DNA of 51,128 nt from Deltaproteobacteria bacterium. Its GTDB lineage: Bacteria > Myxococcota_A > Polyangia > Polyangiales > Polyangiaceae. The translations under genes were made by a program, and so were the position numbers. The stretch spans positions 1-51,128 of the forward strand of contig JACQWT010000096.1 of NCBI GenBank assembly GCA_016209145.1. Reading direction: 5' to 3'. This document shows, piece by piece, positions 1 to 8,613 of this stretch; within the stretch, counting starts at the first letter, position 1; every line of letters starts with the position of its first letter. Below the pieces are notes generated by a model. The model was not told where the DNA came from, did no database searches, and worked only from the letters and a program-made list of their open reading frames with translations.

Positions 1-198
1 GCCGCGCAGCACGAAGCCGTTGCGGGCGTTGGCGACGATGGTCATGGCTCGCCCCTTGCGACACAGTGCGCGGTCGATCGCCTTGCCGCTGACGATCAGC
101 GCGCGCGAGCTCGGGAAAAGCCGAACGACGCTGGGGGGGCGCCCCACGGCCAGGGCTCGCTCGAACTTCCCGCCATCGACGCTGTTGCTCTTGCTCAT
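1..198 (-). CDS. Probable class II fructose-bisphosphate aldolase, N-terminal fragment (cut by window edge)
   Basis: Reading the minus strand from an ATG at 196-198 gives 66 open codons up to the window edge. A good ribosome-binding site (GGAGG, about 7 nt upstream) supports this start. The visible protein has the pattern RLFPSSRALIVSGKAIDRAL followed by GRAMTIVANARNGFVLRG. From memory this resembles the start of the long (about 450-480 aa) class II fructose-bisphosphate aldolase-like proteins of deltaproteobacteria and spirochaetes, which cleave fructose-1,6-bisphosphate with a metal ion. The catalytic residues lie beyond the edge, so function rests on this N-terminal similarity alone. It is transcribed away from the signalling cluster that starts at 294. 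Confidence 0.45.
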   Translation of the reverse strand, partial: MSKSNSVDGGKFERALAVGRPPSVVRLFPSSRALIVSGKAIDRALCRKGRAMTIVANARNGFVLRG

Positions 199-293
199 CT
201 TCGTCCCTCCGCGGGGGTCTACACCCGGCCACGCGAGGCGCCAAGGGCCCCGGGCGTCTGCCGGGGCCCGGATGGGCTACGATCACCGGCCGC

Positions 294-557
294 ATGCGCT
301 TCTGGGAAGAACCGAAGCCTCTGCCGGCCGAGAAAATGCCCGCCCGCGGCGAGAGGCGGCCGCCCAGCCGCGGCGGCCGCGTGCTTGCCGCTCTGGCCGG
401 CCTCGCCCTGGGCACGAGCGCCGCACTCGGCCTGTGGCACGCGGCGCACCAGGCCGCCGGGCGCGGCAGCCTCCTTGGCTCGCTCGCCCTGCTCGCCCCG
501 GCCGCCCTCCTGCTGCGCTACGCGCTTACCGGCAAGATCCAGTCTCGTTCTCGCTAG
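294..557 (+). CDS. Small membrane protein with two hydrophobic segments
   Basis: An 87-codon frame starting ATG-CGC-TTC-TGG. The first 30 residues are charged and proline/arginine-rich. Two hydrophobic stretches follow at about residues 31-50 (LAALAGLALG core) and 59-78 (SLALLAPAALLL core), and the C-terminus is basic. This predicts a two-pass inner-membrane protein. I do not recognise a family. It ends 16 bp before the histidine kinase start, on the same strand, so it could be the membrane-anchored first gene of that operon. The kinase frame is open upstream through this region, but its translation there is compositionally unlike a protein, which supports this frame as the coding one. No clear Shine-Dalgarno sequence is visible. 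Confidence 0.5.
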   Translation: MRFWEEPKPLPAEKMPARGERRPPSRGGRVLAALAGLALGTSAALGLWHAAHQAAGRGSLLGSLALLAPAALLLRYALTGKIQSRSR

Positions 558-573
558 TATTGGTCTAGGATGG

Positions 574-2514
574 ATGGCTCGCATGAGCACGGTTGCGAGC
601 AGACCGCCGCGCGCGGCAAGAGGTAGTCTGGAGCGGCGGGTGCTCGTGGTCGACGACCACGAGCTGGCGCTTGCCGCCCTGGCCGAGACGCTGCGCCACG
701 CCGGCTACGAGATTGCCGAGGCGGCGAGCGGCGAGCAGGCGCTCGGGGTGCTTGGCGAGCGCGAGATCCACGTGCTCTTGACCGACCAGAAGATGGCCGG
801 CATGAGCGGGACCGAGCTCGTGCGCGCCGCGCGGCGCGTGGCTCCCGCGGTGGTGCCGGTGCTAGTCACCGGTGAGGCCACGCTGGCGCTGGTGAGCGAG
901 GCATTGCAGCTCGGCGCCGCGAGCGTCCTGCTCAAGCCGTGGGATCCCGAGCACCTCGTGCACGTGGTCAACCGGGCGTGGATCGAGTGGGCCTTCGGCC
1001 GGAGCCCGCGCCGCGCCGGCCGGGCCGCGGACCGCGGCGCCGTCGAGGTGCTCCTCTTGACCGACGACCAGCCGACCGCGGATCTGGTGCAGCAGATGCT
1101 GGCCGGCGACGACCGGGCGCGCTGGAAGATCTGTCGCGAGCGCTCCGTGGCCGCGGCCATCGAGCGCCTCGGCGCGCGGCCGCCGGATCTTGTCCTGCTC
1201 GATCTGGAGCTGGCGGAGGCGCGCCAGAGCCCCGTCGCGACCCTCGCCGAGCTGCGCGCGCGCGCCGCGGCGCTGCCCTTGGTGGCCATCACGGGCGCAA
1301 GCGAAAGCGATCGCGACGAGCTGCTCGCCCTGTGCCAGGCGGAGCAGAAGATCCCACGCTCCCGGCTCAGCCCGGAGCGGCTCGGGAGCCGGCTCGGCTA
1401 CGCCCTGGACCGCCACCGACTGCTCTCGGCCTTCGACCACCTCGCGCGCGAGCTGCACGCCAGCCAGGCCAGCCGACTGCGCATGATCGAGCACGATCCC
1501 GACGCGATCCTGGCCCTCGCGCTCGACGGCGAGGTCCTGAGCGCCAACCCGGCGGCCGAGCGGCTCCTCGGCCGCCGGCCGAGCGAGCTCGTGGGCCGCA
1601 GCCTCGGCTACGAGCTCAGCGCGGGCGCACGGGCCGAGATCGATCTCGCGGCCGACGAGCACGGCCCGCGCACGGGCGAGATGCACGTGGTGGACACGGT
1701 CTGGGGCGGCCGGCCCGCCCTGCTGGCGTCGATCCGCGACATCACCGAGCGCAAGCGCGCCGAGCGCGCCCTGTGCGAGCTCAATGAGCGACTCGATCAG
1801 GTCGATCGGTCCCGCAGCAGGTTCATCGCCCACATGTCCCACGAGCTCCGGACGCCGCTGGGCGCCATGACCAACTACGTGCAGCTTCTCGAAGAGGAGC
1901 TGTACGGACCGCTCACGGCCGAGCAGCGCAAGGGTACGACCGGCATCCGGGAGTGTGCCGAGCACCTGCTGGCGGTCATCAACGACATCCTGGATCTGTC
2001 GCGCATCGACGCGGGCCGCCTGCCCGTCCATCGCGAGCCGGTCGAGCTGGGCCCGATGTGCGCCGAGTTGGTCGAGACGGCCCGCGCGCTGGCACGGGGA
2101 GGGCCGGTCGAGATCCGGGCCCAGATCGAGCCCGGGCTGCCGGAGATCCTGACCGACCCGGCACGGCTGCGGCAGATCCTCCTCAACTTGCTGAGCAACG
2201 CGGTGAAGTTCACGCGGGAGGGGGTGATCTGGCTGCGCGCCGAGCCGGAGGACGGCGCCGAGCGGGTTCGCCTCAGCGTGGGCGACACCGGCGTCGGGAT
2301 CGCCTCCAGCGAGATCGGGCGCGTTTTCGATGCCTTCTACCAGGTCGATAGCTCGCCCACGCGCGAGTTCGGCGGTGCGGGACTGGGCCTGAGCATTGCC
2401 AAAGGGCTGTGCGAGCTGCTAGGAGGCACCATCACGGTGTCCAGCCGGCCGGCGGCGGGCTCGACGTTCACGGTAGTGCTCCCGGTCCGGCCCGGCGCCG
2501 CGGAGCAGCCATGA
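574..2514 (+). CDS. Hybrid sensor histidine kinase (receiver - pseudo-receiver - PAS - HisKA - HATPase)
   Basis: 646 aa if started at ATG 574; ATG 583 is an alternative. The frame is open further upstream but overlaps the small membrane protein. Order of domains: a receiver at residues 20-140 with acidic pair D27/D28, phosphoacceptor D71 and K121; a weaker receiver-like segment at about 155-280; PAS at about 300-400 (ANPAAERLLGR); a dimerisation/phosphoacceptor helix with SHELRTPLGAM, catalytic H423; and a HATPase with N box NLLSNAVKF, G1 DTGVGI and G2 GGAGLGLSI. There is no transmembrane segment, so it is predicted cytoplasmic. Having the receiver at the N-terminus suggests it sits mid-way in a phosphorelay. 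The two receiver proteins encoded next (2714, 6411) are natural phosphotransfer partners, which is inference from proximity. Confidence 0.93.
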   Translation: MARMSTVASRPPRAARGSLERRVLVVDDHELALAALAETLRHAGYEIAEAASGEQALGVLGEREIHVLLTDQKMAGMSGTELVRAARRVAPAVVPVLVTGEATLALVSEALQLGAASVLLKPWDPEHLVHVVNRAWIEWAFGRSPRRAGRAADRGAVEVLLLTDDQPTADLVQQMLAGDDRARWKICRERSVAAAIERLGARPPDLVLLDLELAEARQSPVATLAELRARAAALPLVAITGASESDRDELLALCQAEQKIPRSRLSPERLGSRLGYALDRHRLLSAFDHLARELHASQASRLRMIEHDPDAILALALDGEVLSANPAAERLLGRRPSELVGRSLGYELSAGARAEIDLAADEHGPRTGEMHVVDTVWGGRPALLASIRDITERKRAERALCELNERLDQVDRSRSRFIAHMSHELRTPLGAMTNYVQLLEEELYGPLTAEQRKGTTGIRECAEHLLAVINDILDLSRIDAGRLPVHREPVELGPMCAELVETARALARGGPVEIRAQIEPGLPEILTDPARLRQILLNLLSNAVKFTREGVIWLRAEPEDGAERVRLSVGDTGVGIASSEIGRVFDAFYQVDSSPTREFGGAGLGLSIAKGLCELLGGTITVSSRPAAGSTFTVVLPVRPGAAEQP

Positions 2515-2545
2515 TGAAACGCTCCTGCGCGAAGCGCCCGAGGCG

Positions 2546-2571
2546 GGCGTCGGGGTTGGGGCCCCGACGCC
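2546..2571. terminator. GC-rich hairpin between kinase and J-domain genes (repeat-family member)
   Basis: Perfect 10-bp inverted repeat GGCGTCGGGG / CCCCGACGCC around the loop TTGGGG. There is no U-tract, so it is not a textbook intrinsic terminator. It lies in the 199-bp gap after the kinase. The same core, in the other orientation and with compensatory arm changes, recurs at 10510-10535, so this is likely one copy of a repeated intergenic hairpin. Confidence 0.6.
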
Positions 2572-2713
2572 GGGGCAGCCGGCAGCGTGAAATCTCCGGA
2601 CGCTCTCGCCTGCGGCCGCCGCGTGACCGCAGCCCCAGGCAGCAACCTTCCGGTCGGCCGTGGCCCCGGTTTCATTCGATGCGGGTGGCGCGCCAGCGCC
2701 ATGGGGAACTTGG

Positions 2714-4810
2714 ATGAGCGCCGCCAAGCGAGTCCTGGTCGTGGAGGACGACGATCACTCCCGCACGGCGCTGTGCGACTTCCTGCAGGCCAAGGGCTTC
2801 CAGATCCAGAAGGCAAGGGACGCCGAGGAGGGGCTGTGGCTGTTCGAGCGGCTGCGCCCGGACGCCATCGTGCTCGACGCGCACCTGCCGCGGGTCGACG
2901 GCTTCGAGTTCCTCCAGCGCCTGCGGCGTGGTCCCGATGGCCGCCACACGATGGTCGTCATGGTCACGGCCGTCTACGACGATGACGAGCACCGCGCCCT
3001 GGCCGAGACGCACGGCGTGCAGGACTACCTGACCAAGCCCGTCGACCTGAGCTACCTGGTGGCGCGCCTGGGCGGGGCGCCAAGCGAGCAGCCCGTGCCG
3101 AGCTCGGCGCCGGCCGCAGAGGCGGGCCGACCCACCGCTCTCGTGCGCGGCGAAAGCTGGGACAGCTTCGTGGCGCTGCCGCTGCGCGAGGTGAGCGAGG
3201 ACGGCCTGTTCGCCTGCACCGAGGCGCCACTCGGCCTGCTCTCCCGCGCGCGGGTACGCCTGCGCTCGCCACGCGACGCGTCCGAGATCGAGCTGCGGGG
3301 CGAGGTGATGTACGTGGTGAGCCCCGAGCACGCGGCCGCGCGCGGCCTCGATCCGGGCTTCAGCGTCCGCTTCCCCGTGCTCACCGCCGAGGAGCGCCGC
3401 GCCCTGTCCGCCCTGCGCGAGAGACTGACGCAGCCCCCGCGCGAGCGGCGCTTCCCCGTGCTCAGCCCCGAGGACCTGGAGCGCGTCGAGACGCTGGCAC
3501 GCGGCTACGAACGAGCGCGTGCCTTCGCCCGCGACGAGAAGGCGCGGGCAGCGGGCCGCGGCCCGCACGGGCCGGTGCCGAGCGCCGCCTCGCCCGTGCC
3601 GGCACGCGCCACCTCGCCCGTGCCGGCGCGCAGATCGAGCCAGCCCCGGATCCGGCAGGCGACCCCTCCGGTGGGCAGCTCGCCGCCCGTGCCCGGCCGT
3701 GCCGTCGTGCTGCCGCGCACGCCGTCCCCCGCGCCGGAGGGCACGGGCGCGCCGCGCCAGCGCGTGCACACGCTGCCGACCGGCACTCGCCTGCGGGTAG
3801 AGGATGTGGCCGCCGCGCAGGCAGTCCCACCGCCGGCAACGCCCCGCCGGGCGGCGACGCCACCCGCCGAGCCCTCCGATCCGGGAGAACGGATCGTCGC
3901 GGCCGAGCTCAAGCAGGCGCTCGCCAGGCTGGAGGGGCTAAGCCCCTACGAGCGGATCGGCGTCATGCCGGGTGCCGACGCCAGGACGATCAAGCACGCC
4001 TTCCTCGACCTGTCCCGCAAGCACCACCCCGACCTCTTCGTGCACCACAAGCTCCCCGAGATCCGCAAGCTCGCACAGGAGATCTACCTCTTGCTGAGCG
4101 AAACCGAGCGCGGGCTCACCAAGGAAGCACGCCTGATGCAGGGGGAGGCTGCCGCCGCGGGCGCGGCGCCTGCACGCGGCACGCCAACGCCGCTGGTCGG
4201 CAACCCCACGACGTCACCACTGCCCGGCACGCCTGCAGCCCACACAACCTCGCCGCTGCCGCGCGCCGAGCGCTCGACGCTGCGCACGGTGACCTCGCCT
4301 ACGCCGCCCGCGCAGCAGAGCTCGCCGCGACCGCCGGCCGGCTCGCCCCGGCCGCACCCCACCCCCGTCGATGAGCTGGCCGCTTCCGTCGGCAGCGACC
4401 GCCCCCGGCAGCCGACGCCTTCACGCCCCTCGCCCGCCTCCGTGCCCCCCGCCGCCGCCCGCCCGAGCCGGCCGCCCGCCGCCGCCCGCCCGAGCCAGCC
4501 GCCCGCCGCCGGCAAGCCGACGGGCGAGCAGGGCATCGAGGCGCTGCGCCAGAAGCGCTACCTCGACGCCAAGAACCTGCTGCAGCACGCCCTCCAGCGC
4601 CGCCCCAACGACACCGCGCTCCTCGTCGCCCTGGAGCTGGCGCGCGGCCACCTGGCGATCGAGCAGGGTAATCGCCAGCAGGCGCTGGAGCACTGCCACC
4701 GGGCCCGGCGCCTCGAAGGGCTGGGCGCCGAGGCCAAGCGCGCAGTCGACGAGCTGGAGCGGGCGGCAACCGCCGAGGGGGGCCTGTTCAGCCGGCTGCG
4801 CAAGAAGTAA
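2714..4810 (+). CDS. Receiver - PilZ-like - J-domain - TPR protein (response-regulated DnaJ-type co-chaperone)
   Basis: 698 aa from ATG 2714; the frame is open upstream but has no protein-like sequence there. Residues 5-120 form an intact receiver (acidic triad at 11-13, D55, K108). Residues about 148-225 look like PilZ: the segment LREVSEDGLF fits the (D/N)xSxxG motif except for E in the first place, and no RxxxR is visible, so c-di-GMP binding is uncertain. A Pro/Ala/Arg-rich linker leads to a J-domain at about 420-475 with the key HPD tripeptide at 438-440. A second Pro-rich linker follows, with imperfect repeats near 4440-4510, and then a TPR-like C-terminus (about 610-690). J-domains stimulate Hsp70 ATPase. 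The next gene, 54 bp downstream, is a DnaK, so the two very probably work as a pair with J activity controlled by phosphorylation (inference). Confidence 0.88.
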   Translation: MSAAKRVLVVEDDDHSRTALCDFLQAKGFQIQKARDAEEGLWLFERLRPDAIVLDAHLPRVDGFEFLQRLRRGPDGRHTMVVMVTAVYDDDEHRALAETHGVQDYLTKPVDLSYLVARLGGAPSEQPVPSSAPAAEAGRPTALVRGESWDSFVALPLREVSEDGLFACTEAPLGLLSRARVRLRSPRDASEIELRGEVMYVVSPEHAAARGLDPGFSVRFPVLTAEERRALSALRERLTQPPRERRFPVLSPEDLERVETLARGYERARAFARDEKARAAGRGPHGPVPSAASPVPARATSPVPARRSSQPRIRQATPPVGSSPPVPGRAVVLPRTPSPAPEGTGAPRQRVHTLPTGTRLRVEDVAAAQAVPPPATPRRAATPPAEPSDPGERIVAAELKQALARLEGLSPYERIGVMPGADARTIKHAFLDLSRKHHPDLFVHHKLPEIRKLAQEIYLLLSETERGLTKEARLMQGEAAAAGAAPARGTPTPLVGNPTTSPLPGTPAAHTTSPLPRAERSTLRTVTSPTPPAQQSSPRPPAGSPRPHPTPVDELAASVGSDRPRQPTPSRPSPASVPPAAARPSRPPAAARPSQPPAAGKPTGEQGIEALRQKRYLDAKNLLQHALQRRPNDTALLVALELARGHLAIEQGNRQQALEHCHRARRLEGLGAEAKRAVDELERAATAEGGLFSRLRKK

Positions 4811-4864
4811 GCTCGGCCGCCGCGGGTTACCGGGCAAGCGAGGACCCGGCACAGGAGCGCCGCA

Positions 4865-6430
4865 ATGAGCAGGACCATTGGGATCGATCTTGGGACGACG
4901 AACTCGTGCGTGGCCATCGTGGAGGGCGGTCAGCCCACGATCATCCCGAACCGCCAGGGCGCGCGCACCACGCCGTCCGTCGTCGCCTTCACCGAGCAGG
5001 GCGACGTGCTGGTCGGCTCTCCGGCCAAGCGCCAAGCCGTGACCAACCCCGCCCGGACCGTGTACGGCGCCAAGCGTCTCATCGGCCGCAAGCACGCTTC
5101 GGCCGAGGTTTCCTCCTTCGCCGCGAGCTGCCCCTACCCCATCGTGCCGGCGCCGAACGGGGATGCGTGGATCTCGGTGGGCGAGCGCACCTACGGCCCG
5201 CAGGAGATTTCGGCCTACGTGCTCGAGTATCTGCGCGGGGCGGCGGAGGACTACCTCGGGGAGGAGGTCAAACAGGCGGTGATCACGGTGCCGGCCTACT
5301 ACAACGAGAGCCAGCGCCAGGCCACCAAGGACGCGGGCGCCATTGCCGGTCGCGAGGTGCTGCGCATCTTCAACGAGCCGACCGCGGCCGCGCTCGCCTA
5401 CGGCGTCGAGAAGGAGGGCAACCAGCGCCTGGCGGTCTTCGATCTCGGCGGCGGCACCTTCGACATCTCGATCATGGAGGTCCACGGCGGCGTGTTCGAG
5501 GTGCTGGCCACGAACGGCGACACCTTCCTGGGCGGCGACGACTTCGACCGGCGCCTCATCGACATGCTGGTCGACCACTGCCAGAAGCAGACGGGAGTCG
5601 AGCTGGAAGGCGATGCCATGGCCATGCAGCGGTTGAAGGAGGCGGCGGAGGCGGCCAAGCACGAGCTCTCCGTCTCGCCCACGAGCAGCATCAACCTGCC
5701 GTTCATCGCCACGCACGAGGGGGCGCCCGTGCATCTCATCTACGACGAGCTCACCCGCGCGGCGTTCGAAGGCCTGGTGCAAGAGGAGCTCGGCCGGCTC
5801 GAGGAGCCGTGCTTGAAGGCCCTGGCCGACGCCGGCCTCGGCCCCGACCAGATCGATCGCGTCATCCTGGTCGGGGGCATGACGCGCATGCCGGCGGTGC
5901 AAGAGCGCGTCGTCCAGATCTTCGGCAAGAAGCCCGCTCGCGACGTCAACGCCGACGAGGCCATCGCCATGGGCGCCGCCCTGCAAAGCTCGGTCATGAG
6001 CGGCGAGCTGCGCGAGGTGGTGCTGCTCGACGTGACTCCCCACTCCCTCGGCCTGCGCGTGGTGGGCGACCGCTTCAGCCGGATCCTCGAGCGCAACTCG
6101 CGCATCCCCTGCCGGGAGAAGAAGCTCTTCGTGCCCGTCAAGGACGACCAGGACTTCGTCACGCTCGAGATCTACCAGGGCGAGAGCGACGACGTGCGGG
6201 ACAACCACTACCTGGGCCGCTTCACTCTGGGGGGGCTTACGCGCAAGGACGGCACGGTCCCCAACGTCGAGGTCTGCTTCACGATGGACGCGGACGGCTT
6301 GCTGCACGTCGCCGCCGTGGAGGTCGCCACGGGCAAGGCCGCCGCAGTCGAGATCCAGCCATCCGGGGGCCTGAGCCCCCAGCAGATCGACCGCATGGTA
6401 GAGGAGCGCCATGGCGGACAAGTCCACTGA
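4865..6430 (+). CDS. DnaK-type Hsp70 chaperone lacking the C-terminal lid
   Basis: 521 aa. The start ATG 4865 follows a possible Shine-Dalgarno (CAGGAG). Canonical Hsp70 signatures are present: [13 protein letters not shown] at the N-terminus, the phosphate-2 motif [11 protein letters not shown], the adenosine motif [11 protein letters not shown], the interdomain linker region [10 protein letters not shown], and a beta-sandwich substrate domain. Housekeeping DnaK has about 610-640 residues; here the protein stops just after [14 protein letters not shown], at the beginning of the helical lid, so the lid and acidic tail are missing. The stop lies inside the next gene, whose ATG is at 6411 (20-bp overlap), so the short form looks built-in and not a recent break. 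Lidless Hsp70s bind and release peptides fast. It is a probable partner of the J-protein encoded just upstream. Confidence 0.95.
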   Translation: MSRTIGIDLGTTNSCVAIVEGGQPTIIPNRQGARTTPSVVAFTEQGDVLVGSPAKRQAVTNPARTVYGAKRLIGRKHASAEVSSFAASCPYPIVPAPNGDAWISVGERTYGPQEISAYVLEYLRGAAEDYLGEEVKQAVITVPAYYNESQRQATKDAGAIAGREVLRIFNEPTAAALAYGVEKEGNQRLAVFDLGGGTFDISIMEVHGGVFEVLATNGDTFLGGDDFDRRLIDMLVDHCQKQTGVELEGDAMAMQRLKEAAEAAKHELSVSPTSSINLPFIATHEGAPVHLIYDELTRAAFEGLVQEELGRLEEPCLKALADAGLGPDQIDRVILVGGMTRMPAVQERVVQIFGKKPARDVNADEAIAMGAALQSSVMSGELREVVLLDVTPHSLGLRVVGDRFSRILERNSRIPCREKKLFVPVKDDQDFVTLEIYQGESDDVRDNHYLGRFTLGGLTRKDGTVPNVEVCFTMDADGLLHVAAVEVATGKAAAVEIQPSGGLSPQQIDRMVEERHGGQVH

Positions 6431-8396
6431 GAGGAAGCCCACGCTCCTGCTCGTCGAGGACGACCGGCACAGCGGCCAGAGCCTGCGCGACTACCTCGAG
6501 GCGAAGGGCTACGCCGTCGTGTGGGTCACCGACGGCTTCGCGGCCCTCCGGGAGGCGCGACGCGCCGAGATCGAGCTCGTCGTGCTCGACATGTTCCTTC
6601 CCGGCCAGCACGGCATTGACATCTGCCGGGCGCTGAAGAGCGCGCCCGCGTGCCCCAAGGTCGTCGGCCTGTCGGCCGCCGACCTGAGCGAGGAGATCGC
6701 TGCCAAGCTGCCGGAGCCGCTGCGCCCCGATCGGTTCTTCGTCAAGCCGGTGCCGATGGAGCAGCTCGCGCGCGAGATCGGCATTCTCCTCGGCACCGGC
6801 CCGGTGTCCGAGCGGCATCCGGCCGCCCCGCAGCTTCTCACCACCTTCGCCGAGGTGCTGGTGCGGCGGTGGCGCGACGGCGACACCGGCATGCTCGAGG
6901 TCGAGGCCGAGGGGATCCTGACGCACATCTTCTTCCTCAACGGTACACCGGTGTTCGCCGAGCGAGGCCGGCTCGACGACACCCTGGGCCGGATGCTGGT
7001 GCGGGGCGGGGAGATCTCCGAGGAGCAGTACGAGCAGGCGCTGGACCGCTTCACGATCCACCTGGAGCAGGGCGACCAGGCCCGGCTGGGCGACGTGCTC
7101 ATGGAGCTTGGGCTCGTCAGCCCTGAGCGCCTGTACGCGGCCCTGCAGGGGCAGGTACGCCAGAAGATCCTCGCCTGCTTCCTTCCGGAGCACACGCACC
7201 ACCGCTTCCAGGCCGGCCCCGCGCTCTTGGAGCGCGTCACGGTGTTCGAGAGCCCGGTCGAGCCGCTGCTCTTCGAGGGGATCCGCCTGCACTACCGGCC
7301 GGAGCGGCTCGCCGCGCTGCTCGCCGCGGATCTCCCCCGCTTCCCCAGCCTGCGCAGCCGGCCGAGCAGCCTCGCGCGCCGCTTCGGCCTGTCGGAGGCC
7401 GAGCAGGGGCTCTGCACGCTCCTGGACGGCATGCAGCCGCTCGCCGCGGTCCTCGCGGCCGCGCCAGCGGGCGCGCTTGCCGCCCGGCAGCTCGTGCTCT
7501 GCCTGCGCTACGCGGATGAGCTGAGGCTGGCGGACGCGCCCCCCGCGCCGCAGCCCACGGCGCTCGTCAGGCCCGAGCCGCGGCCAGCGTCGCCCGTCCA
7601 GCCCCAGCCGCGGCCCATGGCGCTCGTCCAACCGGAGCCGCGGCCCTCCGAGCCGGCGCCGGCCGCCGACCCGCGCCGCCTGCGCACGCCCTCGCTGCAA
7701 GAGCGCACCATCATGTTGGCCTACCTGCGCACCAAGGGCCGCTCGGATCGCGAGATCTTGCAGCTCGACCGCGCCGAAGATCCGGCCGCGGTCGACGAGG
7801 CATTCGCACGGCTCTCGGCGCCCTACGCACCGGAGGCCATCGCCGTCCTTCCGCCGGGGACGATGCACGCGCGAGCGGTGGAGATCTACGCGGCCATGCG
7901 CCGGGCGCGCGATCGGCTCAAGCTGGAGATCGAGGCGGCGCGGGCCGAGACGGCGCCGGAGTCGCTGCCGCGCTCCCAGCGCTCGACGCAGCGACCTCGC
8001 GTGGAGGCGGAGCAGGCCTTCCACCGGGGCGTGCGCCTGCTCGATCGCGGCGAGCCGGAGCGCGCCTGGAGCGAGCTCCTTCGGGCCACCGAGCTGCTGC
8101 CGCTGGAGAAGGAGTACCTGCTCTACCGCGCCTGGGTCGAGCTGATGCTGGCGCAGGAGCCCGAGGCCGCGCGCCAGGCCGCCGACCGGGCTGCCGAGGT
8201 CGCCGCCGAGCTGCTCCGGCAGCAGCCCACCCACGGCATGGCCCACTACGTGACCGCCCAGACCGAGCTTCGCGCGGGCCGCTTCGAGGAGGCCAGGCAG
8301 CACTTCACGCTGGCGGCCGAGCACGATCCGGCGAACGTGGACGCACGGCGCCAGCTCGTGATCTTGGCCCGCCGCGAGAAGAAGGACGAGGGCTAA
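6411..8396 (+). CDS. Receiver - DUF4388 (PATAN-type) - TPR protein
   Basis: 661 aa; start ATG 6411 lies inside the dnaK 3' end, implying translational coupling. Residues 11-125 are a receiver with phosphoacceptor D60 and K112. Residues about 138-330 match the DUF4388 region common in delta-proteobacterial signalling proteins (GMLEVEAEGILTHIFFLNG, then a DVLMELGL repeat). A linker with repeated (P/V)QPEPRP units occupies about 380-420. Residues about 425-510 resemble a degenerate J-domain: the helix pattern is kept, but HPD is replaced by an APE-like sequence. TPR-like helices run from about 530 to the end. It is probably a second phosphorylation-dependent scaffold for the same Hsp70 module (inference); the J-like assignment is by pattern only. 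Confidence 0.85.
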   Translation: MADKSTERKPTLLLVEDDRHSGQSLRDYLEAKGYAVVWVTDGFAALREARRAEIELVVLDMFLPGQHGIDICRALKSAPACPKVVGLSAADLSEEIAAKLPEPLRPDRFFVKPVPMEQLAREIGILLGTGPVSERHPAAPQLLTTFAEVLVRRWRDGDTGMLEVEAEGILTHIFFLNGTPVFAERGRLDDTLGRMLVRGGEISEEQYEQALDRFTIHLEQGDQARLGDVLMELGLVSPERLYAALQGQVRQKILACFLPEHTHHRFQAGPALLERVTVFESPVEPLLFEGIRLHYRPERLAALLAADLPRFPSLRSRPSSLARRFGLSEAEQGLCTLLDGMQPLAAVLAAAPAGALAARQLVLCLRYADELRLADAPPAPQPTALVRPEPRPASPVQPQPRPMALVQPEPRPSEPAPAADPRRLRTPSLQERTIMLAYLRTKGRSDREILQLDRAEDPAAVDEAFARLSAPYAPEAIAVLPPGTMHARAVEIYAAMRRARDRLKLEIEAARAETAPESLPRSQRSTQRPRVEAEQAFHRGVRLLDRGEPERAWSELLRATELLPLEKEYLLYRAWVELMLAQEPEAARQAADRAAEVAAELLRQQPTHGMAHYVTAQTELRAGRFEEARQHFTLAAEHDPANVDARRQLVILARREKKDEG

Positions 8397-8453
8397 GTGC
8401 CGCGCTCCAAAAATACGATGACGTACTCCGGCGCGGCACTCGGGGGGGAGAGT

Positions 8454-8597
8454 CCGAGAGGGGGGAGCGGAGCGCCCCCCTCTCGGGAGGGCCCGCGGGA
8501 GGGGCCTCGGCCTTGCCCGCCCTTGCAAGGCCGAGGGCCCCTCCCGCGAAGTGGCGCCCGCCGCCGATACGTCACTGAGCTTGCGGCGGGCGCCACT
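8454..8597. repeat. Three consecutive strong hairpins in one intergenic region
   Basis: The 217-bp gap between the TPR protein and the next gene is almost entirely inverted repeats. Hairpin A: 8454-8465 with 8475-8486 (12 bp perfect). Hairpin B: 8495-8515 with 8526-8547 (21 bp with one bulged G). Hairpin C: 8550-8564 with 8583-8597 (15 bp perfect, 18-nt loop). None has a U-tract. Hairpin C ends 6 nt before the GGAGG of the next gene. They could act together as terminator/attenuator, as mRNA 3'-end protection, or be mobile intergenic repeats. Confidence 0.75.
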
Positions 8598-8613
8598 AAG
8601 GACGGAGGATAGG

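Noticed and set aside
2511-2717. Short open frame directly after the kinase stop
   Set aside because: Arg/Pro-rich, contains the hairpin at 2546-2571, no RBS.
4440-4510. Repeats of CCCGAGCC(A/G)GCCGCCCGCCGCC as a possible regulatory repeat array
   Set aside because: They encode the Pro/Ala/Arg-rich linker of the J-domain protein; a coding low-complexity repeat.
4421-6442. A 673-codon minus-strand open frame
   Set aside because: Antisense to dnaK; no recognisable protein sequence.
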